DNA of 64,000 bases, from NCBI RefSeq assembly GCF_030813635.1, contig NZ_JAUSUM010000002.1:62001-126000 (forward strand). The letters run 5' to 3'. Origin of the DNA: Salibacterium salarium (GTDB lineage: Bacteria; Bacillota; Bacilli; Bacillales; Marinococcaceae). The notes below the pieces were generated by a model, which saw only the letters and a list, made by a program, of their open reading frames with translations, was not told the origin of the DNA and searched no databases. Positions 35,018 through 43,601 of this stretch are shown here, piece by piece. The translations under genes were made by a program, and so were the position numbers. Position 1 is the first letter of the stretch; each line of letters opens with the position of its first letter.

Positions 35018-37072
35018 ATGTGGAAAAAGTTATTTGGTTTGCTTCAACGAATCGGGCGTGCACTTATGCTACCCGTTGCGCTTCTTCCTGCTGCAGGTTT
35101 GCTGTTAGCGTTTGGGACGGCTATTCAGGAAGATAACATGGTTGATATTATGCCGTTTCTTGAAGCGGATGTTTTTGTCTTCGTTTCTGAATTGATGAAA
35201 GAAGCGGGGAATGTTGTATTTGATAACCTAGCTGTATTATTTGCAGTAGGTGTTGCATTAGGGCTTGCTAACAATGACGGAGTTGCCGGTCTAGCCGCCC
35301 TCATCGGGTTCTTTATTATTAACGTAACGATGGGTGTTGCCGAAGGTGTAGACATGGACATGACAGCAGATAACCCGGCTTATGCATCAATTTTAGGGGT
35401 GCCTACCCTGCAAACAGGGGTGTTTGGAGGTATTATTGCCGGTATACTCGGTGCCTTCATGTACAATCGCTATTATAATATTGAATTGCCACAGTATTTA
35501 GGATTCTTTGCGGGGAAACGTTTTGTTCCGATAGCAACAGCGTTTGGTGGATTGATTGTCGGAGGTATTTTGACATTTATCTGGCCTCCTGTTCAGGAAT
35601 TATTAAATAGTATGTCGTACTTGGTGACAGAATCGAATACGACACTCTCCGTATTTATTTTTGGTATCATTGAACGTGCATTAATTCCATTTGGTTTGCA
35701 TCACGTATTCTATAATCCATTTTGGTACGAATTTGGTACGTATGTTAACGCAGCTGGAGAAACCATCACGGGGGATCAACAAATCTTTTTCGCTCAATAT
35801 GCAGATGGCGTAGAAGAATTCACAGCTGGAACGTTTATGACAGGAAAATTTCCTTTCATGATGTTTGGTCTTCCGGCAGCAGCGCTTGCTATTTATCACT
35901 GCGCTAAGCCGGCTAAGAAAAAGTATGTGGCCGGTATTATGGGTTCAGCTGCCCTAACATCGTTTTTAACGGGAATTACAGAGCCACTTGAATTCAGTTT
36001 CTTGTTTGTGGCACCGGTATTGTTTGGTATCCATACAATTTTTGCAGGTTTATCGTTTATGACGATGCACTTATTAGATGTCAAAATCGGGATGACGTTC
36101 TCAGGTGGTGTCATTGACTACTTCCTGTTTGGTATTATACCGAATGCGACACCATGGTGGCTCGTTATTCCAGTAGGGCTATGTTTCTCAGTTATTTACT
36201 ACTTTGGATTCCGATTTGCGATTACGAAATTTAACTTAATGACTCCGGGTCGTGAAGATGATGCTGAAGAAACACCAGACAGCTCTTCGACTAATGCTGG
36301 AGAGTTACCTTACAATGTGCTCGAGGCATTTGGCGGTAAAGAGAACTTGAAAAATCTTGATGCTTGTATTACGCGTTTACGTATTACCGTTAACAACAAA
36401 GAAGAAGTGGACAAAGCTCGCTTGAAACAATTAGGTGCATCTGGTGTGATGGAAGTCGGACAAAATATCCAAGCCATTTTTGGACCAAGGTCTGACGCAA
36501 TTAAATCGCAGATGCAAGACATTATAGAAGGACGAGCTCCCGCAGCACCTGCAGAAGGGACACCGGAACTCGATCCGAAAAAAGAAGCGGAACCAGCAGT
36601 GAAAATAGATGCAGAATCTCCACTTTCAGTAGGAAGCGTTGTAAATGGAGAAGTTATTTCCATCGAAGATGTACCAGATGATGTTTTTGCTGGTAAAATG
36701 ATGGGAGACGGTTTTGCTATGAAACCGACAGATGGAGAATTTGTTTCGCCAGTTAACGGAACCATTAATAATGTATTCCCTACAAAACATGCAGTAGGAA
36801 TAAAGACGGAAGAAGGTCTTGAAGTTCTTGTTCATATTGGTCTCGACACTGTAAATATGCAAGGAGAAGGCTTTGAGGTGCATGTAGAAGAAGGGGACAA
36901 CGTGAAACAAGGACAACCGCTTGTTTCAGCAGATCTTACTCTTATTGAAGAAAAGGCAAAATCAACTATAACACCAATTGTATTTACAAATTTATCGCAA
37001 GATCAGTCTATGACCTTGCAGAAAAAAGAAACGGTCACAAAAGAAGAAGCAACCGTTGCTAAGATTCAATAA
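35018..37072 (+). CDS. ptsG: Glucose-specific PTS enzyme EIICBA (PtsG)
   Basis: A 684-residue permease that imports and phosphorylates glucose. The IIC membrane domain (residues 1 to about 410) is followed by IIB with phospho-Cys in NLDACITRLR (about residue 449). A Pro/Glu linker leads to IIA with phospho-His in VLVHIGLDTV (about residue 606). ATG 35018 follows AAAAGGAGG; the frame upstream to 34949 is the leader. The preceding attenuator and glcT show glucose-induced antitermination. Confidence 0.96.
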   Translation: MWKKLFGLLQRIGRALMLPVALLPAAGLLLAFGTAIQEDNMVDIMPFLEADVFVFVSELMKEAGNVVFDNLAVLFAVGVALGLANNDGVAGLAALIGFFIINVTMGVAEGVDMDMTADNPAYASILGVPTLQTGVFGGIIAGILGAFMYNRYYNIELPQYLGFFAGKRFVPIATAFGGLIVGGILTFIWPPVQELLNSMSYLVTESNTTLSVFIFGIIERALIPFGLHHVFYNPFWYEFGTYVNAAGETITGDQQIFFAQYADGVEEFTAGTFMTGKFPFMMFGLPAAALAIYHCAKPAKKKYVAGIMGSAALTSFLTGITEPLEFSFLFVAPVLFGIHTIFAGLSFMTMHLLDVKIGMTFSGGVIDYFLFGIIPNATPWWLVIPVGLCFSVIYYFGFRFAITKFNLMTPGREDDAEETPDSSSTNAGELPYNVLEAFGGKENLKNLDACITRLRITVNNKEEVDKARLKQLGASGVMEVGQNIQAIFGPRSDAIKSQMQDIIEGRAPAAPAEGTPELDPKKEAEPAVKIDAESPLSVGSVVNGEVISIEDVPDDVFAGKMMGDGFAMKPTDGEFVSPVNGTINNVFPTKHAVGIKTEEGLEVLVHIGLDTVNMQGEGFEVHVEEGDNVKQGQPLVSADLTLIEEKAKSTITPIVFTNLSQDQSMTLQKKETVTKEEATVAKIQ

Positions 37073-37073
37073 A

Positions 37074-37117
37074 AAATCCCCAGGTAAGAAAGTTTCCTTA
37101 CCTGGGGATTTTTTATA
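37074..37117 (+). terminator. Terminator after ptsG
   Basis: Stem AATCCCCAGGTAAG with CTTACCTGGGGATT, then T residues. Confidence 0.93.
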
Positions 37118-37209
37118 CTGTCAATCTTTATAAAATATAAGTATGTGAAAGTACTTTATTATGAAGTGTTGTTATTTAGGTAAATGCCTGTTTTGAGCAG
37201 CGAGCAAGA

Positions 37210-37237
37210 ACGCTTTGCATTTCTTCGCATATAGCTA
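37210..37237 (+). promoter_or_regulatory. Possible sigma-K promoter of the YjcZ-like gene
   Basis: AC (37210-37211), 16 bases, then CATATAGCTA from 37228. This resembles the sigma-K pattern (AC, 16-17 bases, CATAnnnTA), with one extra base in the -10. Confidence 0.4.
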
Positions 37238-37286
37238 TGGTGAGAAGCATATCTCTCAATCTTCCTTAGAAAGGGAGGAATAGCAA

Positions 37287-37373
37287 ATGTCCTACGGGTA
37301 TGGAAACAGTTTTACACTCATCGTTGTATTGTTCATATTGCTCGTTATCGTTGGGTCCGCTTACGTTTGTTAG
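37287..37373 (+). CDS. YjcZ-family small sporulation protein (28 aa)
   Basis: A tiny ORF with a strong AAAGGGAGGAA ribosome site. The product MSYGYGNSFTLIVVLFILLV... has a short Gly/Tyr head and one hydrophobic helix, the YjcZ/YhaJ sporulation-protein pattern. Members are membrane peptides made in the developing spore or mother cell. It is the first of two such genes here; the other is at 57973. A hairpin terminator follows at 37390. Confidence 0.75.
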   Translation: MSYGYGNSFTLIVVLFILLVIVGSAYVC

Positions 37374-37389
37374 AACGAAACGGAATCAT

Positions 37390-37424
37390 GCAAGGTTCTG
37401 ACCTTATATAGGGTCAGGGCCTTG
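37390..37424. terminator. Terminator between the YjcZ-like gene and the membrane protein
   Basis: Stem CAAGGTTCTGACC with GGGTCAGGGCCTTG around TTATATA. It overlaps the end of the minus-strand gene. Confidence 0.75.
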
Positions 37425-37835
37425 TTGTTTTTGGGCGCGAAAACGAAAGTAAAAGAGCACCATGAAAAAAATGAATTGAGAAAAAAAGAGTATGAGCGAG
37501 GAGCGTCCTGATATTTCTCCTAGTATTGGCGCCATTATCCCTGCTAAAAAACCGTTGCTAATACCAACTACTGCACCATCTCTATCATAGAGACTGCCAA
37601 GCATAAGACCGCCTCCCATCCCAAGTGCAGCAGATGCTATACTCGTTTCTATAAATACTCCTACATACATATGCGTCAATAAAAGACCATTGCACAACGC
37701 AAATAACGGAACCGGGGTCGTTATTACGTTCAACGTATGAGAAACAAAAGATGATGTAGTATCTTTCATGTCGAGTAAGAATATATAAAGCATAACGAGA
37801 AGCCATATGTTCCCGATGAATAAAATCCAAAGCAT
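37404..37835 (-). CDS. Multi-pass membrane protein, unknown
   Basis: A 143-residue hydrophobic protein with about four membrane segments (residues 3-22, 36-56, 65-84, 110-130) and a glycine-rich middle (ALGMGGGLMLGSLYDRDGAVVG). That loop resembles glycine-zipper regions. ATG 37835 follows TGAGGG; a longer frame starts at 37847. No family was recognised. It is divergent from cotO. Confidence 0.7.
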   Translation of the reverse strand: MLWILFIGNIWLLVMLYIFLLDMKDTTSSFVSHTLNVITTPVPLFALCNGLLLTHMYVGVFIETSIASAALGMGGGLMLGSLYDRDGAVVGISNGFLAGIMAPILGEISGRSSLILFFSQFIFFMVLFYFRFRAQKQQGPDPI

Positions 37836-37977
37836 AATATCCCTCATTTCTTGAACACCAGTTGTATTCTATATCTATGCGTCCATACGAAAAATTTGCA
37901 GGTGAATTGGAATGAACCATAAGTAAACGCATATAATGCAACAGAACTGACTTGTTTAGTAGAGGAGGGATAATAGA

Positions 37978-38478
37978 ATGGAACAAGAACAACAGCCAAA
38001 CCAACAGGCACAGCCATTGTATTATATTGAACAACCCAACTTATCACCATTATTTGATCAAGGACAAACGGTTTCTATTCGCAAAAAAATAGGAGAAGAC
38101 ACGCGAAAAAGATCTTCGTTACGCAAAGAAAAGAAAGCAAAGAAACGTCAATCTGAACAAATTAATCTTGAGACAAACGAAGAAAAGAAGGATGATGTTT
38201 CAACTAACATGGAAGAGGAAGTTGAGGAAAATACTGCTGATGATCATTCATTCACACGTGTTTCTTCTAAACGAACGGTTAAAGAAATGTTAGAATATAT
38301 AGAATCTCTCCCTCATTATATTCAACCAATTATTGCTTGTGAAACAAAGCATCAGTATGTTCAAGGCACTTTAATTCAAGCTGATAATGGAGAAATTATA
38401 ATAAAGGACAGACGCAATTTAACCAATAAAACTTTTAAGGAAAGTGAGATAACAGAAATGTACATCGTTAGTTTATAA
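37978..38478 (+). CDS. cotO: CotO-family spore coat protein
   Basis: A 166-residue coat morphogenetic protein. The N-terminal 100 residues are highly charged and low-complexity (KKEKKAKKRQ, EEEVEENT). The C-terminal domain VKEMLEYIESLPHYIQPIIACE is the part shared with B. subtilis CotO, which helps assemble the outer coat and spore surface. ATG 37978 follows GAGGAGGGA. It is followed by a terminator and a convergent CotY/CotZ-like gene; in B. subtilis cotO also lies beside the cotZYX cluster behind fabI. Confidence 0.85.
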   Translation: MEQEQQPNQQAQPLYYIEQPNLSPLFDQGQTVSIRKKIGEDTRKRSSLRKEKKAKKRQSEQINLETNEEKKDDVSTNMEEEVEENTADDHSFTRVSSKRTVKEMLEYIESLPHYIQPIIACETKHQYVQGTLIQADNGEIIIKDRRNLTNKTFKESEITEMYIVSL

Positions 38479-38481
38479 ATA

Positions 38482-38528
38482 AAAAAAGCAACAAAAACGG
38501 GAGTAATCCCGTTTTTTGTTGCCTTTTA
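38482..38528. terminator. Bidirectional terminator between cotO and cotZ
   Basis: Stem AAAAGCAACAAAAACGGGA with TCCCGTTTTTTGTTGCCTTTT, a few mismatches. A and T runs on either side. Confidence 0.88.
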
Positions 38529-38536
38529 CAAATTTT

Positions 38537-39022
38537 TTATTTACAGTGGTGGTCGATATCGCCAACGAGATTTGGATCTAAACATTGAATCGAGCAGAAG
38601 CAATCAAGATCTACTTCAATACAATATCTAGTACGTTCTAACTCATCGACATCACAAATGGAGGTCGGATCTACGCAACACTTATCAAAGTCTAGGTCAC
38701 TGTCTGGACGTAGCATTGACAAGGTAGCGCAGCAATTATCTTCATCTACACTTTCCACCCGAAAGAATATTGTTTGAAAACAATCATTTCTGCCGATGGC
38801 ACCGACAGAATAAAAGTATTCACCTTTTTTGGTTTGAAGGATAAACGGAACAGTATCTAAGCCATTATTGTTTCCGTTAGGGCTTAATAAACTGTTGAAA
38901 CAATTGTTTCTGCAATCCCCGCGACCATTGTTATCGACCTCATCCTGCGCTTTTTTTATAGCGGTAACCGCGTCACAAACGCAGCTTCCAGATTCTTCAT
39001 CATGTTTTCTGCAACCCATGTT
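38537..39022 (-). CDS. cotZ: CotY/CotZ-family cysteine-rich spore coat protein
   Basis: A 161-residue Cys-rich protein (over 15 Cys) of the outer spore crust or exosporium, which forms disulfide-linked two-dimensional arrays. Family marks are the start MGCRKHDEESGSCVCDAVTA, FILQTKKGEYFYSVGA, FRVESVDEDNCCATL and the YCIEVDLDCFCSIQCLDP end. ATG 39022 follows AAAGGAGT; the frame from 39073 has no site. It cannot be divided into CotY versus CotZ by eye. Confidence 0.93.
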   Translation of the reverse strand, partial: NMGCRKHDEESGSCVCDAVTAIKKAQDEVDNNGRGDCRNNCFNSLLSPNGNNNGLDTVPFILQTKKGEYFYSVGAIGRNDCFQTIFFRVESVDEDNCCATLSMLRPDSDLDFDKCCVDPTSICDVDELERTRYCIEVDLDCFCSIQCLDPNLVGDIDHHCK

Positions 39023-39237
39023 ATTCACTCCTTTAGCTCTCTTTTCCTTATCATCATATAACCATAGGCTCAAAATGGTGTTAAATAATAACCAAAGAAG
39101 GAAGAAATGGGCGCAGAAGGATAAAAAAATTTTTTTAAAATAGGGTTGAAAATATTAAAAAAGGGTATACATATATTAAGTCCAGCTATTTCCTGCATTG
39201 TTGAGCGTTTTTTCAAACGTATGAATGAGGTGATATA

Positions 39238-39477
39238 ATGGGATATATTGCACCAGTAAACAACGAAGCTGCACTGAACTATGGTAACCGTATGGTAGAA
39301 AATGAACCAGCGATTGCAAAGGTTGATAAGATTCCAGCTACGCTGTTTCCTCCTGTTCGAGAGGAAGATGAGCGAAATGCCTATCGACACGAACAAGAAA
39401 TGGATGTCATGACTAAACGAAGAGAAATAGAACAAACATTATACGGTAAAGGACGTCAATTTGATGTCGACGTATAA
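39238..39477 (+). CDS. Unknown small protein (79 aa) near coat genes
   Basis: A 79-residue soluble protein starting MGYIAPVNNEAALNYGNR. It has an acidic/basic helical C-terminus (RHEQEMDVMTKRREIEQTLYGKG). ATG 39238 follows GAGGTGAT, with a CATATATTA sequence 60 bases upstream that resembles a sigma-K -10 box without a -35. No family was recognised. It is divergent from the cotZ-like gene and ends in a strong terminator. Confidence 0.75.
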   Translation: MGYIAPVNNEAALNYGNRMVENEPAIAKVDKIPATLFPPVREEDERNAYRHEQEMDVMTKRREIEQTLYGKGRQFDVDV

Positions 39478-39483
39478 AATAGA

Positions 39484-39517
39484 AAAAAGCTTCAGGATTT
39501 TTTCCTGAAGCTTTTTT
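39484..39517. terminator. Terminator after the 79-aa gene
   Basis: Stem AAAGCTTCAGGA with TCCTGAAGCTTT, then T residues; also usable from the convergent gene. Confidence 0.88.
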
Positions 39518-39529
39518 CGTGGAAAAGTA

Positions 39530-39988
39530 TTAGTGAAACCATGAAGAGGAATTGGTAGATGTGGAAAGGTTTTTTTTCATTTCGACATGAGGAATGCCTG
39601 CATCCATAAATTCATCAGAAGTAACCGTATATCCTAATTTTTCATAGAAACCAGCTGCACTGTTTTGTGCATTTAATTTCATAGCGCTATATCCTTTATG
39701 TAACGACTTCTTTTCAATAGCTTGCATAATATGTTGGCCGGCCCCAGTATGACGTGATGAAGCTATCACACAAATCCGTTCAACTTTTCCGTAATCATCA
39801 ACAAAACGTAGACGTCCAGCCCCAACCGGTGTATTTCTGTCGTATGCGATAAAATGAATGGCAGTTTCATCGTGTTCATCGATTTCCAAACTTTCGGGAA
39901 CGTTTTGTTCTTTAACAAAAACCTCAAATCTTACATAAAACGCATCATTTTTTTGTTGTTGATGAAGAACTTCTTGTACTTGAACCAT
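39530..39988 (-). CDS. yjcF: YjcF-like GNAT acetyltransferase
   Basis: A 152-residue GNAT protein. The acetyl-CoA-binding stretch is RICVIASSRHTGAGQHIMQAIE, followed by KLNAQNSAAGFYEKLGYTVTS, the pattern of B. subtilis YjcF and ElaA-type enzymes. The substrate is unknown. It starts 2 bases after the esterase gene ends, so the two are translationally coupled. In B. subtilis the homologous genes are yjcH-yjcG-yjcF; here the RNA ligase-like yjcG is absent. Confidence 0.88.
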   Translation of the reverse strand: MVQVQEVLHQQQKNDAFYVRFEVFVKEQNVPESLEIDEHDETAIHFIAYDRNTPVGAGRLRFVDDYGKVERICVIASSRHTGAGQHIMQAIEKKSLHKGYSAMKLNAQNSAAGFYEKLGYTVTSDEFMDAGIPHVEMKKNLSTSTNSSSWFH

Positions 39989-39990
39989 AA

Positions 39991-40725
39991 TTAACTCTCC
40001 TTTCCAGCGTCATTGGTAAACATGAAACGAAGGGCATCTGGCAAATCCTTTTCCCAGTACTTCCAAAGATGGCCGCCTTTGAACTCGTGGTAATGGTAAC
40101 GATCGCACCCTTTTTGTAACAGTTCGTGTAATGTACGGTTTGGTTCTAGAAAGTCTCGAATGTTGCCATCGGTCGTTTCGACACGTGTTTCTTCCGTACC
40201 AACCGTATGATACATTTCAAAACTTCTCCATACATTGGTTCGCTGTGCGGCGTGTAATACTGTGTCGTTTACAAATGGAGAGTGCATAATGAGCCTTGCA
40301 AACGAATGGGGATACTTAAGCGCAGCAAGGAATGAAATGGTGGCGCCAAGAGAGTCTCCCATTAATGTTCGTCCATAAGGAAGATTGGACGTATTGAAAG
40401 TGTCCTCTAAAAAGGGCAATAATTCTTTTACTAGAAATTGTATATAAGATTTGCTGTCTGCACTGTCAGGGTGATACCACTTTCTTCTTTGCTGGACAGA
40501 AGGATAGGGAATACCAACGACAATCGTATCTTCGGCACCTTCCTCATATATGGCTTCGATTTTTCGGCCGATTTTACCGAATTGAAAGTAATCGCGTCCA
40601 TCTTGTGTGATGGCGATATGGTATGTATACAAATGGCTGTAATGAGGAGGAAGGTAGACGTGAAGATCGAAAGTGTGATGTAATATTTTGCTGTGAAATG
40701 TCAGTTTTTTTATTGTTCCGTTCAC
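39991..40725 (-). CDS. yjcH: Esterase (YjcH / esterase D-like alpha/beta hydrolase)
   Basis: A 244-residue alpha/beta hydrolase of the putative esterase family. The nucleophile motif GDSLGATIS holds the Ser, a late His lies in FKGGHLWKYW, and an early catalytic-fold motif is VYLPPHYSHLYTYHIAITQDG. GTG 40725 has an AAAGGAAG site; the frame runs on to 40833 without one. The substrate is unknown. First gene of a two-gene operon with the acetyltransferase. Confidence 0.85.
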   Translation of the reverse strand: MNGTIKKLTFHSKILHHTFDLHVYLPPHYSHLYTYHIAITQDGRDYFQFGKIGRKIEAIYEEGAEDTIVVGIPYPSVQQRRKWYHPDSADSKSYIQFLVKELLPFLEDTFNTSNLPYGRTLMGDSLGATISFLAALKYPHSFARLIMHSPFVNDTVLHAAQRTNVWRSFEMYHTVGTEETRVETTDGNIRDFLEPNRTLHELLQKGCDRYHYHEFKGGHLWKYWEKDLPDALRFMFTNDAGKES

Positions 40726-40865
40726 GACGTTTAACTTCCTTTCAAGACGGTTATACGATAAAGAGCATAACACGTCTACAAACGGTTTATCAATAAATAT
40801 TGTATATACGCCGATATCTAACGAAAACGACATGCATATGATAAAATAGAAAGAAGGGGGAGTCG

Positions 40866-41420
40866 ATGATGAAAAAACCTGTAGCTAGTGATGTAGTAGA
40901 AAAAGCTGCTCGAGAGGCTCTAGAGGAAAGAGGCGTGAAAATAAAAGATATTGCAGAGATTGTCTATGAGATGCAAGCGAAATATGCCCCGAATTTAATG
41001 ATGGATGATTGCATAGAAAGTGCAGATGCTGTGCTGTGTAAACGTGAAATTCAACACGCTGTACTGGTTGGCATTGAATTGGATAAACTAGCCGAAAAAA
41101 ATCAACTGTCAGAGCCATTACAAACGCTCGTTGATACGGATGAAGGGTTGTTTGGTGTTGATGAAACAATCGCCCTTGGTTCCGTGTTTGGCTTCGGTAG
41201 TATAGCTGTTACGACGTTTGGATATTTAGATAAAGAAAAACACGGTGTCATAAAGGAACTTGATGAAAAAGAAAATGAGGTGCATACGTTTTTAGATGAC
41301 TTAGTAGCAAGTATTGCGTCTAATGCGTCTGCGCGGTTAGCTCACCGTACGAGAGATAGAGACGAGAGCCGGACAAATGATAAAATTAAAAAGCGTGAAG
41401 ATGAAGAATTAATTGGTTAA
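40866..41420 (+). CDS. Phosphatidylglycerophosphatase A-like protein (YutG-like)
   Basis: A 184-residue protein of the PgpA family by its YutG-like pattern: ALEERGVKIKDIAEIVYEMQ, then REIQHAVLVGIELDKLAEK and DTDEGLFGVDETIALG. PgpA removes phosphate from phosphatidylglycerophosphate. This Bacillus branch lacks strong membrane segments and may have another substrate. AGAAGGGGGAG precedes ATG 40866. The charged tail (HRTRDRDESRTNDKIKKRED) is longer than usual. Confidence 0.8.
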   Translation: MMKKPVASDVVEKAAREALEERGVKIKDIAEIVYEMQAKYAPNLMMDDCIESADAVLCKREIQHAVLVGIELDKLAEKNQLSEPLQTLVDTDEGLFGVDETIALGSVFGFGSIAVTTFGYLDKEKHGVIKELDEKENEVHTFLDDLVASIASNASARLAHRTRDRDESRTNDKIKKREDEELIG

Positions 41421-41449
41421 TGGAATAGTTAGAAAATGATTAGATAAAG

Positions 41450-41481
41450 AAGAGGCTCTTTCGTTTTAAGAGTCTCTTTTA
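41450..41481 (+). terminator. Terminator after the PgpA-like gene
   Basis: Stem AGAGGCTCTT with AAGAGTCTCT (one G-T pair), then T residues. Confidence 0.75.
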
Positions 41482-41546
41482 TGTAAAAGATGATTTTTTA
41501 TCAAAAATTGGATAAAATAAGGGAAAACATTATAAAAAGGAGTAGG

Positions 41547-41738
41547 ATGATAGCGATGGCAACGAAACCACGCTGGATATACTGGAAAGAAACGTTTCGG
41601 TCTAAATTTCAAGCGGGTTGCTTGAAAGCAAAGCTTGAAGATAATTGGAGCAACGGGTATGAAATAGGACCGTTTGTCGAGATTCGCAAACTAAAAACAA
41701 ATAAATACGTTGTTCGTTATACATATGATGAGTCATAG
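41547..41738 (+). CDS. Small unknown protein (63 aa)
   Basis: A 63-residue basic protein starting MIAMATKPRWIYWKETFR, with KLEDNWSNGYEIGPFVEIRK in the middle. Two starts are possible: ATG 41547 (4 bases after AAAGGAG) or ATG 41556 (13 bases). It is soluble; no family was recognised. It lies alone between two terminators. Confidence 0.6.
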   Translation: MIAMATKPRWIYWKETFRSKFQAGCLKAKLEDNWSNGYEIGPFVEIRKLKTNKYVVRYTYDES

Positions 41739-41854
41739 ATGTAGCTCTAACGGTGGATAATGGAAACGTGAACAGGTATCTGGGATGGCAGATATCGCCG
41801 ATAATCTTTTGGAACAAGCAGAGAAGAATTATCTTTTTTGTCTTCAACAAATTA

Positions 41855-41938
41855 AAAAGCAGCCGTAATGTGGTGCTCTCCCAATAAGTAGAGTAAAATC
41901 TGACTTTTGGGGTGTTTACTTATTACGGCTGCTTTTTT
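41855..41938. terminator. Bidirectional terminator before fumC
   Basis: Arms AAAAGCAGCCGTAAT (41855-41869) and ATTACGGCTGCTTTT (41922-41936) pair across a 52-base loop. T runs flank both sides. Confidence 0.7.
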
Positions 41939-41943
41939 ATTAT

Positions 41944-43332
41944 TTATTCTTTTGGAGAAACCATTTTTGATGGATCAACGATTTCATGAAACTGTTCTTC
42001 CGTTAACAGACCGCTTTCCAACACAGCTTCTTTTAAGGTTTGGCCTTTTTCATGAGCCGTTTTAGCAATTTTAGCGGCATTTTCGTATCCAATATGCGGG
42101 TTCAATGCAGTAACAAGCATCAAGGAGTTACGCAAAAGCTCGTCAATTTTTTCTTGATTAGGTTCGATACCTACGGCACATTTATCATTAAAGGAATGCA
42201 TCGCATCTGCGAGCAAATAAGAAGATTGTAAGAAGTTGTACACAATCACAGGTTTGAATACATTTAACTCAAAGTTACCTTGACTCGCAGCAAAACCGAT
42301 GGTCGCATCATTACCCATAATTTGCGTAGCTGCCATTGTCATTGCTTCAGCCTGAGTGGGATTCACTTTCCCTGGCATAATCGAACTACCTGGTTCATTG
42401 GCGGGAATTGTAATTTCACCAATTCCGGAACGAGGACCGCTCGCAAGCCAACGCACATCATTTGCAATCTTCATTAGGTCAGCAGCTAATCCTTTTAACG
42501 ATCCATGGGCATAGCTGATTTCATCGTGACTAGTTAGTGAATGAAACTTGTTTGGAGCAGAGCGGAATGTTTTACCGGTTACGCTGCTGATTTCTTCTGC
42601 GACGAAATCACCGAATTTGGGATGGGCATTAATGCCGGTACCAACTGCCGTACCTCCAATAGCTAAGTCTTTCACATGGTGAATACTTTCTTGAATCATT
42701 TCCATGCTTTTTTCAAGCATCCGGTGCCATCCACTAATTTCTTGTCCAAGTGTGAGAGGAGTTGCATCCTGCAAATGAGTGCGTCCGATTTTAATAACAT
42801 CTTCAAACGCTTGTTTTTTCTCAGCAAATGTATTTTTTAACGTATTTATAGCTGGGATTACATCATTTTCTACTTTTTCAACAGCTGCGATATGCATGGC
42901 AGTAGGGAATGTATCATTTGAGCTTTGCGAACGGTTGACGTCATCGTTGGGATGAATAGATAAGTCACTGCCGTTTTCTTTTAAAATCTCAGAACCGCGC
43001 CGTGCAAGCACCTCATTCATGTTCATGTTCGATTGGGTGCCACTTCCTGTTTGCCAAACCACAAGTGGAAAATGATCGTCGAGTTTGCCGTCAATGACCT
43101 CATCAGCCGCTTTAGAAATTGCGTCTGCTTTTTCTGGTTCAATGTTTTCTAGGCGTTTATTAGCCAGTGCAGCAGATTTTTTTAATATTGCAAACGCATA
43201 AACAACTTCCATTGGCATTGTTTCTTTGCCAATCTTAAAATTCTCTATACTTCGCTGGGTTTGTGCCCCCCAATGTTTATCGGCAGGGACTTGCATTTCT
43301 CCGAGAGTATCTTTTTCGATTCTGTAGTCCAT
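41944..43332 (-). CDS. fumC: Class II fumarase (FumC)
   Basis: A 462-residue fumarate hydratase of the TCA cycle. The superfamily signature [13 protein letters not shown] is intact, with [14 protein letters not shown] and [17 protein letters not shown]. The family is oxygen-stable and tetrameric. A strong GCAGGAGGA site lies before ATG 43332. It is monocistronic. B. subtilis also encodes a single class II fumarase, citG. Confidence 0.96.
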   Translation of the reverse strand: MDYRIEKDTLGEMQVPADKHWGAQTQRSIENFKIGKETMPMEVVYAFAILKKSAALANKRLENIEPEKADAISKAADEVIDGKLDDHFPLVVWQTGSGTQSNMNMNEVLARRGSEILKENGSDLSIHPNDDVNRSQSSNDTFPTAMHIAAVEKVENDVIPAINTLKNTFAEKKQAFEDVIKIGRTHLQDATPLTLGQEISGWHRMLEKSMEMIQESIHHVKDLAIGGTAVGTGINAHPKFGDFVAEEISSVTGKTFRSAPNKFHSLTSHDEISYAHGSLKGLAADLMKIANDVRWLASGPRSGIGEITIPANEPGSSIMPGKVNPTQAEAMTMAATQIMGNDATIGFAASQGNFELNVFKPVIVYNFLQSSYLLADAMHSFNDKCAVGIEPNQEKIDELLRNSLMLVTALNPHIGYENAAKIAKTAHEKGQTLKEAVLESGLLTEEQFHEIVDPSKMVSPKE

Positions 43333-43505
43333 TTGAAATCCTCCTGCTTCATTTTCTATAAACGCATAATTCTCACATTACACAATTCGACGGAAGCGTC
43401 GAAAAAACCTTCTTCCTATAGGATAGAAAAAAAATGAAGGAAAGAAAAGCTTCGATTAGCATTTCACAAAAAATATTTATTAGCTGTGAAAAAAGACTCA
43501 TGATG

Positions 43506-43532
43506 TAAACAATTCAAAACACGTGTCGATAT
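43506..43532 (+). promoter_or_regulatory. Sigma-D promoter of the chemoreceptor gene
   Basis: TAAA (43506-43509), 15 bases, then GTCGATAT (43525-43532), matching the sigma-D consensus TAAA-N15-GCCGATAT at 11 of 12 positions. Sigma-D drives motility and chemotaxis genes. Confidence 0.7.
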
Positions 43533-43601
43533 AACAATAGGTAAGAAAAAAGACTTATTTATTTTTTATAAAACAAACAATTCAGGAAGAGGTAGATGTG
43601 A

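Noticed and set aside
41785-41868. A 27-codon ATG frame before fumC
   Set aside because: It has no convincing ribosome site and runs into the arm of a bidirectional terminator.
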